Source: Asparagopsis taxiformis
Taxonomy: Eukaryota; Rhodophyta; Florideophyceae; Bonnemaisoniales; Bonnemaisoniaceae
DNA: 64,000 bases
Assembly (NCBI GenBank): GCA_030407315.1
Contig: JALQPE010002421.1
Coordinates: forward strand, 28,631 to 92,630
Reading direction: 5' to 3'
Shown in pieces: positions 18,297 to 28,692 of this stretch. The translations under genes were made by a program, and so were the position numbers. How positions within the stretch are numbered: the stretch's first letter is position 1; the number at the start of each line of letters is the position of its first letter. The notes below the pieces were generated by a model that worked only from the letters and a program-made list of their open reading frames with translations, did not search any database and had not been told where the DNA came from.

Positions 18297-21200
18297 TCAG
18301 TTAGCTGGCCAATATTTTCTACCATAGTCGGCAAATATCTCCTCATCAGCTTCAACGTCTCTGGTCAGAACGACCTTGACAGCATGGGGATTCTTGATAT
18401 TTGAAGCAAAGTCCGGTTTGTCTATGGCATCGCCTTGTCGAAACTCGGCTGACTGTGTTCGACTCACCTCGGTCGCTTTCTCCGTTCCGTCAATGACCCG
18501 ACAATCATTGAGGTAGCTGGTACAATTATAGACCGCTGGAACGAGCCAGACCTTCCGAACAGGTGCACCCCTCCCTATGTACGTGGTTTCCAATTCCATG
18601 ATGTAGTCCTGGAACCTCTCTCCTGTGCACCCAAATCCTTCCGGGCCGTACATCACTGATCTCTGCGGTTCCGAGTCTCGAATCTTCGCATAGAAAATCG
18701 TCCCGTTGTACCAGCCAATGACCGTCCCCTTCTTCAGTTTCTTCGCCGCGAATACGCCAAACCCACCACCTCTTACCTCCGATTGCGAAACATAGACACC
18801 GTAGAATGCGGCATCGGCAGCCAGAATCGCGTCCGGGTCTATGCTCCAAAACGAGTGCATGTCCTCGGCAGGCCACTGGTCCATAGGCACCCCGCTCAAT
18901 CTGTGAAGCATAGACCCGTCCTTCTTCATTGACGCAACGAACACAAGCAGATGGTTCGGCAATGCTGTCACAGCAGGGAATCCTTCTGGTGCATCTGAGA
19001 TGTGCTTCTGACGAAGCCTTGGAGCTTTTCCTGTGACCGGTACCGACTCGTCCCCAAGAATACTCTCCACCTCACGCTGCAAGATCCCCCCATATCGCCC
19101 GGCTTTCACCTCACTGACGAAAGCATGCAGTATCCACTCCTGCGATGCATCGTGGCACCTTTTTTTCCTTCTCACACCCAATGAACCGACGATACGTACC
19201 ATCCCTCAACGTCATACACGCTATGGCTGTGCTGTACGTTCCCGAGAAGAAATCCATCACGATATCGTTCTGCTTCGAAAATCGTTCCAGAAGCTCACGA
19301 AGAGTGGTCAACGCCTTCTGCTCATGGCGCAGTCGGTTGTTCTGCCCATCATATTGAGCTTCACCAGCCGACAACCTCGGAACGTTGTCAATCACGTTGG
19401 TGAACCCAGGGTGCCTCGATATGTCCGGATTGTGCAACCTGTAATCCACCATATCGTACGCAGCCATACCCTTCCCCCGCTTATACGCATGGATAACGAA
19501 ATCGTGCATATTATGCAGTGTGCACGTTTTCGTCGATGGATTGGACGTAAAGCTGTGTGGTCGGCGAGATAGCACGACTGGAACACTGTCCACAATCATC
19601 TTGCCAGGCTCGGCATTTCTGATTGCATCCATCCATGCCACGAGTTGGCGCACTCTGGAATAGATCAGAGCATGGCCGCCAGGCCGAAGAACTCGAACTA
19701 TTTCACACGCAACACTCGCCAACTCTTCCGGCTCCAGAATATCGTACTCCGAGTTTTCTCTGCCGCCTTCCCGCCTCGTGTTGAATGGAGGATCAGTGAG
19801 CACAAGCTGAACACTGTCCTCCAACACGCCATCTTCCAGGAAACTAATTTTGTCCTCCACCTCTTTGGCTACATCAGTGGCGTCACAATTCACAGTGTGA
19901 ATGTAACGCCCCATCACAGCTTCCAGCTTGGTGACGTATTCTGGCTTGGTTTCCTTTCCGACGTCAACGAGCGGTGCTTCTGTAGGCGATACAGTGTCAA
20001 CCTCCATAGCGTCATCCTCTTCCGCACCTTCTCTTGTTGCTGTTTCGCTAGCAACCGCCGCACTATCGTCCTCTCCACCACCGCACTCCAGCCTAGCCTT
20101 CTTCCTCTGTGGCTCCAGACTATCCTCTTCTATATCCTCGCTGCCATTGTTTGGCACTGCTGCGGATATTTCCATCTGCGCAGGTGCACCTTCAAGGATG
20201 CCAGGCTCGGGCGTATCCTCAAGACTGTGCAACTCATCCAGGGTCAGAGGAAGCTTTCGTTGCTCTCGGGTTCGCAATAACCAAGCCTTCAGCCTCCTCT
20301 GACCATTCAGGGCATGAGACGTGTTCGACTTGGCTCGCATGAACGAGTTCAAGCCGAACTTGTCAGGAGTGTCGAAAAGCAAGGCTCGAAGTCTCTGCAT
20401 CAGCTGACCACGCTCGGCGAACACATTCACCTCAGTGACACATTGGCGTATCGACAGCAGGAAGGCGCTTGTCAATGATCGTAGCCTTGCATCCACAGCC
20501 ACTGGAAGGTCGGCACAGAACCCGTTTTCACTGTCTACAGTTTTCGGGACAATGGTCAGGTTTTTCCGATGCTCCTCGACCGCACAGCCATCAGACCGAT
20601 TCGGGAGTGACCTGAAGCAAAGGCTCGCAGGATCGAATACCATGAACGGCCAGCACATCGATTCAACATCCTCATACCCCAACACTCTTGCCCCGGTATC
20701 CCACGCAGCTAACACACGGTCGACAACAAATCCAAGCTGGTTGGCTTGCGCACTGGATGTTGCAATTCCAACCATTCCACCACCACCAATGGCCCCGGAT
20801 GTGGCTCTGGCCCGCCTAGATGGCACACTGCCCATCTCCTTACTGCGAATAGCCAAGATACACTGGCACATCATAACCATCAGCCTCCTGAACCGCTTCT
20901 GGCTAGCCTGCAAAGAATCTTGCATGTCGGATGTAGCGCCGTCCAGAAAGTACCTGCTCGAAAGCAGTTCACGGTTCAGTGGAGAGGACAATTCTCCGCG
21001 GGGTGTCTTGCCAAACATTTCGACGGCACGAGAACTAGTCACCCCCACCTGTTTCGGAAACTCAACCATCCTCGGAGAATCACCCATCTCTGCATTGAGT
21101 CCCCATGCATGACAAAACATTTGCCACAGACGTAAATCAATCGAACTCGAATCTTCTGCTCGGTGATACGGCCGAAGCACAGCCAGGATAGACATGCATG

Positions 21201-21774
21201 AGCTGTACTGCGGTTTACCACTCAGGCTTGAAGCAATTTGGCCGCTTGGATCGCAGGATTTGATCCAGCCCAACACATCAGCCATCCTCACAGACGAAAT
21301 GTGAGCGTAGTTGTCCTTTCCGTTTTGGACCCAGTACTCGTCTCTGAGATCAACGGCGATCATCAGATACTCAACAAACATCATGCGCCTTTGCAGGCCT
21401 GCAATGTCGTTGGATGTCGTCGCTCTCACACGGTCCAGCACAACAGCAGTACTGCTGTTGGTGTCCGCCACGATAGACTCTTCTCGCATAGGAATCGTAA
21501 CGCCAGGAGGAAAGACGCCCTTCTCCATTCCACGTACAATTGCCATGCAGCGGTGCGCTCCATCCAATATCTCCAGAACGCCTTCTCGAAACCTGCCAGT
21601 CACAGGATGAGCTGTGTCATAACCGCTGTTGCGAATGCTCTCCATGAGCGCTTCCACATGACTTGCATCAACATCGCGAATCGATACGAATTTGCTGACT
21701 TGATTGGGGTCGATGAACACCCATCCGTCGTGCTTTTCACCGTGATTGTGGAACGTTCCTTCCATGGCGAACAA
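18297..21774 (-). pseudogene. ParB-like / DNA methyltransferase / SET fusion, frameshifted (copy 2)
   Basis: Paralogue of 9241-12750 over its full length. From ATG at 21772-21774 (or a nearby in-frame ATG at 21763-21765) the frame encodes a ParB/Srx-like domain with DGAHR, the helical middle part, a PQRKKARL NLS-like cluster with acidic linker, motif IV DPPF (19783-19794) and motif I (MDFFSGTYSTAIAC, FIGCEKE). At a run of seven A on the coding strand (T7 at 19160-19166) the frame is lost and stops at 19111. The rest, including a SET domain (GGGFGVFAAKKLKKG, SYLNDCR, DEEIFADYG), continues in another frame from about 19202 to 18297. One base fewer in the run restores the alignment with copy 1, so this is a 1-nt indel. 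It separates the methyltransferase from the SET domain. A sequencing error in the homopolymer is possible. Confidence 0.75.
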
Positions 21775-22278
21775 AGGTAGAGTTTTTAAGAAAGGGATAG
21801 TTGGTTGCTGCTTGACCAGGGTGGCGCAAAGCAGAAGTTGGTTGTTTAAAACAAAGTGTCAGCGAGTGGTAGCACTTCGGTGGCTGTTTCCTTTCCACCC
21901 CTGTCCGAACCTTTGCAAGATAACTACATCGACTGTTAGCTCAATAATCAATGTAATACTAAAGTAATACTCAAAATATTTTTCCATGCAATTTATTGGG
22001 CCCCGTAACATCTCTAAGCGTATCTTTGTAGTCCAATCGTATGCATCCGACATTCACTTCTAGAACGATTATTCACATCAAATTTTATGCTGCAATCAGT
22101 TCATGGCAGACATCATCCACACTGACGTGTCAATTTTGTCAATTGTCCATTCTATTTCTACATCACCTAAACATCTCTTCTCGACCTTTCCAATCCTCCT
22201 AGTATATACTACTCTTTAGCAGAAGGTAACGGTTAGGCTTTCACTAATACAACAATTCTATCCCATACCTATCCCAAC
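21775..22278. promoter_or_regulatory. Divergent promoter region, copy 2
   Basis: A 504-bp gap between divergent MTase-SET and X. AT-rich, with a TATA-like string AGTATATACTACT near 22200-22212 ahead of gene X. No strong repeat and no counterpart of the copy-1 hairpin. Confidence 0.4.
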
Positions 22279-23640
22279 ATGCTTCCTCTCGCTCCAAACG
22301 ACGTTATAGAAGTTCAATGGGAACTTCGGCCGTTTGGGAGGAAACGAAAAATTGTCCGGTGGTCTGCAATCGTCAAGGAAATTACTCAGGTCAAGACTGA
22401 AACAGACCCATTCCTCCATGCATTGCTCGAATACAAAGCTGAATATGGTTTCGACTCTACCCTTTCTCAAGTCAAGATTTCAGATCGTAACGAGCTCGTC
22501 GACAAGGATTCCGGAAGGGTTCTCCCGTGGCGAAGTGGTGAGCTTCGCAGTATGGACTCACCTGCATCCCCAGCAGAGAGAGACCCGGACTACGGCATTG
22601 ACCACATTCGCCACCGCCACCGCGGCATCCTCCAAGATTGCACTGCGGATCAAATGAAGAAGACCGTAGCAGAAATGCTGGCAAGATTGGAAAAGCTGGA
22701 GTCAGCTGCCAAACATCCTCTACCCCCTCCATTCGATTCCAACAGTTCCATGACCTCCTCTGCTCTGACTGTATGTAGCATTCTGTTTCAGAAGCTTGGT
22801 GTGTACACGGACAAGCCCCTCTCCCTCCGGATGACAAAATCCGAGCACTCCAGGGGAATGCGACAAACATCGCAAGAAGAAATCAGAGTACAGGCCGACT
22901 GCTCCCTTGCTCAATTCCGCACTATTGCCATTCAATGCAAGGCGAAAGAGAATCGTGACGTTCTCTTCCAGCCGTCCTTTGAGGACATCACCTTTCCCTC
23001 TGGAAATGAGTCGGATCCTTCCATCATTTTCCCCACCTTTCAGGCACTATGTGACTCCATAGGTACCTCGCAACACGGGTTCCAGAAAATATTGGTGAAG
23101 AGCAGGGCGGAACGCGATGGAGGCAGCTCATCGATTGTCCGAATTTTAGGAAATCTAGTCGACGTTGATTGCTCTCATGATGCTCCTTCTTCCGCATTTC
23201 TCGTCGGCTCATCTGCTTACGTCTTGTCCAGCCCAGACCAACGTATGACAGTTCTTTGCAGAGACTCCTACGAGTTTGACCACGTCAACAATACATTTTT
23301 ACATCCCCTATGTCTTAGCCAACTATCACAGTCTAGCATCGTGGACTCTTTCCACCTACGTGATAAGGCTACTGTTACCTATGGAGCAACGTTTTCGTTA
23401 CTGTGGAGACGTATTCAGCGCCGAGCCAGTTACAGCACTTTCCAGCCTCTATCAACCGCAGAGACGTTTGGTACACTACATCTACGCTTACATTGCTGTA
23501 TTTTCAGTGGTACTACTACATGCCAGGAGCTTGAAGACATTGGCTATGAGGCTATCTCTCGTCTTGGCTTCAATGCGGATTCAGACACTACCCACCCTCC
23601 TTCTCCTCCACCTGCCACCTGCAGTCCGGAGCAAAAATGA
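22279..23640 (+). CDS. Gene X, copy 2: element-encoded protein with possible Tudor/agenet-like N-terminus
   Basis: An intact frame of 453 residues, homologous throughout to 13482-14870. The N-terminus (NDVIEVQWELRPFGRKRK, WSAIVKE, YKAEYGFDSTLS, LPWR) repeats the pattern seen in copy 1. The middle has a short coiled-coil-like helix (MKKTVAEMLARLEKLE) and the C-terminal part keeps the LFQKLG...DKPLS...MTKSE, ADCSLAQF and CIFSGTTTCQELEDIG blocks. Conservation of frame in both copies, with many substitutions between them, suggests selection on the protein. Role unknown. It runs towards gene Y across a 275-bp gap (23641-23915) that lacks the palindromes seen in other gaps. Confidence 0.65.
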   Translation: MLPLAPNDVIEVQWELRPFGRKRKIVRWSAIVKEITQVKTETDPFLHALLEYKAEYGFDSTLSQVKISDRNELVDKDSGRVLPWRSGELRSMDSPASPAERDPDYGIDHIRHRHRGILQDCTADQMKKTVAEMLARLEKLESAAKHPLPPPFDSNSSMTSSALTVCSILFQKLGVYTDKPLSLRMTKSEHSRGMRQTSQEEIRVQADCSLAQFRTIAIQCKAKENRDVLFQPSFEDITFPSGNESDPSIIFPTFQALCDSIGTSQHGFQKILVKSRAERDGGSSSIVRILGNLVDVDCSHDAPSSAFLVGSSAYVLSSPDQRMTVLCRDSYEFDHVNNTFLHPLCLSQLSQSSIVDSFHLRDKATVTYGATFSLLWRRIQRRASYSTFQPLSTAETFGTLHLRLHCCIFSGTTTCQELEDIGYEAISRLGFNADSDTTHPPSPPPATCSPEQK

Positions 23641-23915
23641 TAAAGTACACCTATCCGTAGTTATCCTGTTCCTGGGTATTTCATTCTAGAGCTCCTGTGG
23701 CCATCAATTTCTAGTAAAGACGGATACCCTCGCCCCTTCCTACTTCGACTATTCCACTACCTGTCTCTGCGCTGTTCCTTCGACTTGACACTATCGTCTG
23801 ACTGGTTTCCTGATGTCTCGTATCTATCTACTTCCATCTATTACAAAATTCAACTCAACAGAAATTTTATTTCTTCATTCTTCGTCTACTACACCGAAAC
23901 CGGTTTCATCCGATA

Positions 23916-25442
23916 CTACTCCCCTTCATTCTCAATTTCATCATCGACAAATACCTTCACGTATTCTTCATCTCCTCCGTCCTCTTCCATAGACCTGAAG
24001 CTCTCCTCCAGCACTGAGTCCCCTCCATCGTCTACATTCAGTTCTTCATATCTATCACGCGATATAGTCAAAACCTCCTCATTCATAAAACGACTACTCA
24101 CCCGCTCCCCGGGAAGAAGCAGTTTCACTGCTTCATTGATTTCCCGGATTTGCGCTCCTCCCACCTCTGCTCCACTTTGAAATTTCAAAATCGTTCGGAA
24201 CCCGTATGCAAGTATGTAGATGAATTGCAAGGAGTATTCTGAACGTCGCAGGAACATGTTCCTATCAGAACATTGCGTGTAGGCGACTGCAAAGTTCAGT
24301 GCAACCTCTACTAAATTGATCCTCCTAGTCACAAACCTCTTGTCCGGTTCTCCAATTATTTGAACTTCGTACTCGACTTTGAATACCATTTCTTTTCGCA
24401 CAGCAATGAAGTCGCGAAGAATCTTCATATTCTTGTCATCCATTGCTGCGCGCCCCGCTTCATTCATTTTCCTCTGCGCCGAGTACAGACTTGGAACTGA
24501 CTCAATGTCCAGCCCACCGTCGTGCAAATGATGCTCCATGCGGACTGAACCTTGAAACCCACTGTATAGAACGAATCCAAGATCTCGGATGAACCGGTTT
24601 CGCACATGATCTCTGGACTTGTTCATAAACCCGGTCACTGCGGTGAGTGCCGATTTCGTCACAGTGATGCCTACCTCCTTTCTGTGCAACGGCCCATTAT
24701 CACTAACCTTTCTTCGCTTCTGCTTTCGAGAGGCCCCATCACTTCCCTCGGACGTCCCATGCATTCCATCCATGCGAGCAGAGTCCGTTCCGCGAATTGT
24801 CTCCTCAATGGTCCCGGTAGTCACATACCCCCGCGCCCTCCACCGTTCGATACCTTCCGACGTTCCATTGAAGCTGGAACGGTCTCCTCCCTCTCTGAAA
24901 GAATTGTTTTGACACGTATTCTTGATTAAAGAGGTCACAACTTGGCAGCGCAATTCAATGTGGTTCCGACCGGCAAGCGTCCTATTGAACACATCCTTTC
25001 GCTCATTGCTCTGCCTGGCGAACATCAGCGTATTGATTAGCTGGCATCCGTTGAAATGCCTATCCCTCTTATCCACCATTGCCTTCGTGTACGTTGGAAC
25101 AACAGCACACAGCACAGCACACACCATTTCGAACGTGAACGATTTCTCCGCATCCTGCGCAATGCGGAGACGTTCCCTGTCCTTCTCGGAGGCGATCTTC
25201 TTCGGATGTCCTTGTCTCTGGCTCAGAAACCCATCGACGATGCTCTTGACCTCCTGCATATCGGAGTTTAGCATGGAGACAGTCTTGGCGACATTTCCGA
25301 GAGTCTCGCGTAATTGATTGGTGCTCTTCTCAACGGCATCCATTTTATCACTCAGGGCTTTCAGCTCTGCAGTGATGTTCGAAAAGCCCTCACGCGTTAT
25401 TTCGGAAAATGCGGCGAAGCTTACGGAGGTTTCGGGATTCAT
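23916..25442 (-). CDS. Gene Y, copy 2: coiled-coil nuclear-type protein (intact)
   Basis: 508 residues from ATG at 25440-25442; the open frame extends further upstream only because it runs into the retrotransposon LTR, so the downstream ATG is chosen, matching the start of the copy-1 paralogue. The N-terminal ~100 residues are a coiled coil (ITAELKALSDKMDAVEKSTN..., SMLNSDMQEVKSIV). Next come SEKDRERLRIAQDAEKSF, a HIELRCQVVTSLIKN block, an NLS-like RKQKRRKV cluster, VTKSALTAVTGFMNKSRDHVRNRF and an acidic tail with DGGDEEYVKVFVDDE. No enzymatic motif. The chromovirus LTR begins 82 bp upstream, so its native promoter has been displaced. Confidence 0.65.
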   Translation of the reverse strand: MNPETSVSFAAFSEITREGFSNITAELKALSDKMDAVEKSTNQLRETLGNVAKTVSMLNSDMQEVKSIVDGFLSQRQGHPKKIASEKDRERLRIAQDAEKSFTFEMVCAVLCAVVPTYTKAMVDKRDRHFNGCQLINTLMFARQSNERKDVFNRTLAGRNHIELRCQVVTSLIKNTCQNNSFREGGDRSSFNGTSEGIERWRARGYVTTGTIEETIRGTDSARMDGMHGTSEGSDGASRKQKRRKVSDNGPLHRKEVGITVTKSALTAVTGFMNKSRDHVRNRFIRDLGFVLYSGFQGSVRMEHHLHDGGLDIESVPSLYSAQRKMNEAGRAAMDDKNMKILRDFIAVRKEMVFKVEYEVQIIGEPDKRFVTRRINLVEVALNFAVAYTQCSDRNMFLRRSEYSLQFIYILAYGFRTILKFQSGAEVGGAQIREINEAVKLLLPGERVSSRFMNEEVLTISRDRYEELNVDDGGDSVLEESFRSMEEDGGDEEYVKVFVDDEIENEGE

Positions 25443-25518
25443 CTTGAACTTGCAATTCGAGTTTGCTAAAAGGAGAAGTGGAGAAGTACTTTGAAGGAAG
25501 GATGTCACGCTTAGTATA

Positions 25519-25523
25519 GCAGT
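25519..25523. repeat. Target-site duplication of chromovirus 1 (GCAGT)
   Basis: GCAGT immediately precedes the 5' LTR and the same five bases follow the 3' LTR at 39658-39662. A 5-bp duplication is typical for Ty3/gypsy integration. Confidence 0.9.
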
Positions 25524-26187
25524 TGTAGTATACGTGGCAATTCCGAAATTGCAAATATTTACGTTTTCCGCAGAATTCGAATTTCGGCGGACACGACCGG
25601 CGACAGCAATGCACGAACATTGCTGGCGCATGCGCGCGCAACCGGCACACGTGTGCAACGAACGTACTGGCAACGGCCAACGGACCAACGGGTCCCTACG
25701 TGTGACCCACAAGGTCCTTTCCCATTCGGGGACGTTACGAGCAGTGTTTACACTGTAAAGCGATGCCATCGTGGCTATATAGGTATTGGCATCGTGCCAG
25801 GAGGGAAAGGGGACAATTCATCGAACGAGCAACGGCTCTAGTCTACGACTTACTTCTACGTTTACGTTTACGTTTTGCCTAACGAGGCTTCGTCTCCGTC
25901 GAGCTGCGTACTCCCTACCCATCGCCGCACGTAAGGCTGATTGCGTGTAGTGCCTCCGGGCTTGGTTGAGAGCGCCTCCGGTGACGTGCCACCTCGTTTA
26001 CCGAACGTAATCCTCGCGTGGATTGTTGCGTCGTGACGCTCGTGTCTACTCGCTAACCTATCTCTACCGTTCTACCTAACATACAGTCAAACACCAGCGG
26101 GTGGCACTGTCCGTTCGTTTCGTTTCGTTAAGGACAGTGTGTCCGTAGCTCGTACCAGCTACTTCGTCACCGAACTATCGTTCCACA
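25524..26187 (+). repeat. 5' LTR of chromovirus 1
   Basis: 664 bp, TGTAG...CACA, matching 38994-39657 with only scattered differences (for example GTTTTCCGCAG versus GTTTACCGCGG near its start). It contains a TATA box, GCTATATAGG, at about 25774-25783, placing a probable transcription start shortly downstream. Confidence 0.93.
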
Positions 26188-26188
26188 C

Positions 26189-26206
26189 TGGTCTCTCGAC
26201 CTAGAA
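26189..26206 (+). other. Primer-binding site of chromovirus 1
   Basis: TGGTCTCTCGACCTAGAA starts one base after the 5' LTR. TGG pairs with a tRNA 3' CCA end. The same sequence follows the LTR of chromovirus 2, so both use the same tRNA primer; I cannot name the tRNA. Confidence 0.7.
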
Positions 26207-26286
26207 GTTGCTACGAGCATAACGACAACCAACGAGGTTGAGCTCTTTTACGTTAACGAAAAGCTACGTGCTACAGACGACGGTCT

Positions 26287-28692
26287 ATGAATTACGCTGT
26301 GTCGAATTCCAGCGCGTCGCCCAGGCAACCGTTGCCAACGTCAGCGGACGCCGAAGCCGACGTGGCCTTGTCAGCAGAAACGATCTTCGCGACTGATCGA
26401 TCTATCCCGCCGGATATCGAGGCGATCGGCCAGCTACCACGTACGGTAAGCCCGTTTGAGTCCGTGAGTATGGACCCCGCAACGCGCGGTCAGCTCAACG
26501 AAGGGAACGTGACTCCCACGGCACTACGCGTAGTGTACGAAGACCTTCGAGGTCACATCGAAAGGGCGAGCGACGCGGCCGTCGACGAAGCCGTAAGGCA
26601 GAGACTCGGAGTCTCGGAGCGCGAAGCTCTTGCGTTACGTGAACGCTCAGCGACCCTCGAACGGGAAAACGAAGATTTACGAAACCGCCTCTCCGCCGTG
26701 GAGGGAAGACTCGACTCGTTTGTCGTAGTATTCAACGAAATCGTCGCCGGACGTTCCGCTCCGCCGAGCGGAAGCGATCCGAACTACGAAGAAGGCTCGC
26801 GCGCCTATAACTCGCAATCCTCCCCGGCCGTTCCGGGAGGATACCTCTCAACACCCGGTCCGACGACCCCGACAACGTACGGAAGGGGGGCGACAGTGCA
26901 ACGAGCCATCGCCAACCCCGACGAGACGCCACGAAGTCAATTGTGTTTTAACGATACGCCAGACCACGCGCGGTCGGCGGACGCAGCACGAGCTGCGCAA
27001 TTCGATACGAGAGCTCCCCCGTCACGTGAGACGTACATTCTGTGGCTGGGTACGTTCGGCACGACGGACACGCGAGTCCACGAAAACGAACGTGCCGACG
27101 CGGTACGCTTACCAGGGAACGCCCTCGGACCCGTTTCCCACGCGTTGGCAGAGCACACGACGATGCTCGACGCATTTGCGAACGTGGTGTCGTACCGCAT
27201 GTACCGACTTAACGATGTACGTGAACATCTCTACGTGAACGAGATTCAAAGCGTACATAAGCTCAAACGTGAGCTGGAGGGACTTTTCCCTACGTTGAAG
27301 CCGTTCTCCGGCCGGAATCCGATTACGTTGCTCGGATTCCTCGCCCAAATACGTGATGGGTTCAGCACACTCGGAGTGTGCGAGGGAGTGGCAGTACGTG
27401 CGCTGCACTTCTTCCTCGAAGGGGACGCCCGACGGTTCTACGATTCCCAGTGTACGACTGGCGTGATCACGACTGATCCGACGAAGAGGTTCTCGTGGCC
27501 TCACGTAATCAACTCGTTGATTAAACGTTACCTGCAAGACGACGTGCTGCAGGAGGCCTACGAAAAGGTCACGATGATTACACAGAGTCCTAACGAGGAC
27601 GAGAATCAGTACGCTGATAGACTCGACACCGCCACGCGGGCGTGCAACTACGTGTTTACGGACCGACTCCTCGTTCACCACTACGTGCGTGGTTTGCTGC
27701 ACTCGACGCGGGCAGCAGTGACGGAACAACTCCGGTCACTTCCCGAACGAGAGAGGAACTACCTCACCGTTGTGAGACGATTGGCGACGGCCGAAGGAAT
27801 GACCTTCCGTGCACGTACGGCAGCTGTCGCGTCAGTCGCGAAACCGAAAGTGCGGTTTCCGATGAAGCCTACGTTGGCTATTTCCGACCACGAGTCGAAG
27901 AAGTTCGCGGACTACGATGAGTCCGCGTACTTACGTAATGAACGGGCTAGCGAGCCCAGTTACCACGATGGTAACCCGAATATCCCCGCGAGGGATGATG
28001 AAGACGTGTCGCTCGCTGCGGTTCACGTTGCCGAAAATTGGGAGGCGATCCTCTTCACGAACGGGCCGCCGCCCAACGATACGAAAACGGCAAACAAAAA
28101 GCCGGATGAGCTCGAAGCTCGATTGAACCGTCCATGCGAGGACGTGCCGAAGCTCACGAGCGAGCAGACGCAATTGGCGCATTCTGTAATCCCGAATGAT
28201 TACTGGACGCTATCGTGTTGGTCATGCCGCGAAGATGGCCACTCGACGTTTACGTGTCCGCGTCTGACGCCAGATCAACGGATCTTTTTCGCGTACAAGT
28301 ACTACCTCTTCCACGTGAAGAGCAACCCACGTCAGGCTGAGTACTTCCGCCAACGAATGGCCAAACGTAACCAGGAACGACCTGATGAGCGAGGGAACGT
28401 GACCCCGCGGAGATACGGCACGCCGCCTACGATACTCCGAAACCCCAATCGGGACGGGGGGAGGCCCTTCGACAGGCGCCGCGGCGACTTTCGTAATGAC
28501 CGACGTGACTCCCGCCCGTGGGCGAACGAACGAAATGGCCAGCGTAATGGCTGCAGCGGAGTCTACGTGACGACTTCCGCTGACGAAACACCACTCGAGG
28601 TGGAAACGAGTCACGATGACGAACGAGCTTCGTGGGCTCACGACGACGACGTGTCGAACGGCCTCGTACCGGAAAACGACCAGGCGATGTAG
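26287..28692 (+). CDS. gag: Gag polyprotein, chromovirus 1
   Basis: 801 residues. The N-terminal third is acidic with a coiled coil (REALALRERSATLERENEDLRNRL at ~116-140) and a disordered Pro/Ser stretch. The central part (about 310-500) fits a Ty3-type capsid (an LLGFLAQIRDGF segment, a DENQYADRLDTATR segment). Near residue 640 is one CCHC zinc knuckle, C-x2-C-x4-H-x4-C (CWSCREDGHSTFTC), followed by an Arg/Gly-rich basic tail as in nucleocapsids. The frame overlaps pol by about 60 bp, with pol in the -1 frame, the usual arrangement for ribosomal frameshifting. It would assemble the particle that packages element RNA. Confidence 0.85.
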   Translation: MNYAVSNSSASPRQPLPTSADAEADVALSAETIFATDRSIPPDIEAIGQLPRTVSPFESVSMDPATRGQLNEGNVTPTALRVVYEDLRGHIERASDAAVDEAVRQRLGVSEREALALRERSATLERENEDLRNRLSAVEGRLDSFVVVFNEIVAGRSAPPSGSDPNYEEGSRAYNSQSSPAVPGGYLSTPGPTTPTTYGRGATVQRAIANPDETPRSQLCFNDTPDHARSADAARAAQFDTRAPPSRETYILWLGTFGTTDTRVHENERADAVRLPGNALGPVSHALAEHTTMLDAFANVVSYRMYRLNDVREHLYVNEIQSVHKLKRELEGLFPTLKPFSGRNPITLLGFLAQIRDGFSTLGVCEGVAVRALHFFLEGDARRFYDSQCTTGVITTDPTKRFSWPHVINSLIKRYLQDDVLQEAYEKVTMITQSPNEDENQYADRLDTATRACNYVFTDRLLVHHYVRGLLHSTRAAVTEQLRSLPERERNYLTVVRRLATAEGMTFRARTAAVASVAKPKVRFPMKPTLAISDHESKKFADYDESAYLRNERASEPSYHDGNPNIPARDDEDVSLAAVHVAENWEAILFTNGPPPNDTKTANKKPDELEARLNRPCEDVPKLTSEQTQLAHSVIPNDYWTLSCWSCREDGHSTFTCPRLTPDQRIFFAYKYYLFHVKSNPRQAEYFRQRMAKRNQERPDERGNVTPRRYGTPPTILRNPNRDGGRPFDRRRGDFRNDRRDSRPWANERNGQRNGCSGVYVTTSADETPLEVETSHDDERASWAHDDDVSNGLVPENDQAM

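Noticed and set aside
19155..19170. Programmed -1 slippage at the A7 run in MTase-SET copy 2
   Set aside because: The run contains A AAA AAG, but the downstream frame needs the opposite shift (+1 or deletion of one A), so the canonical -1 mechanism does not restore it.
25443..25769. N-terminal extension of gene Y copy 2 into the LTR
   Set aside because: The extra residues lie within the chromovirus LTR; the copy-1 paralogue starts at the position equivalent to 25442.
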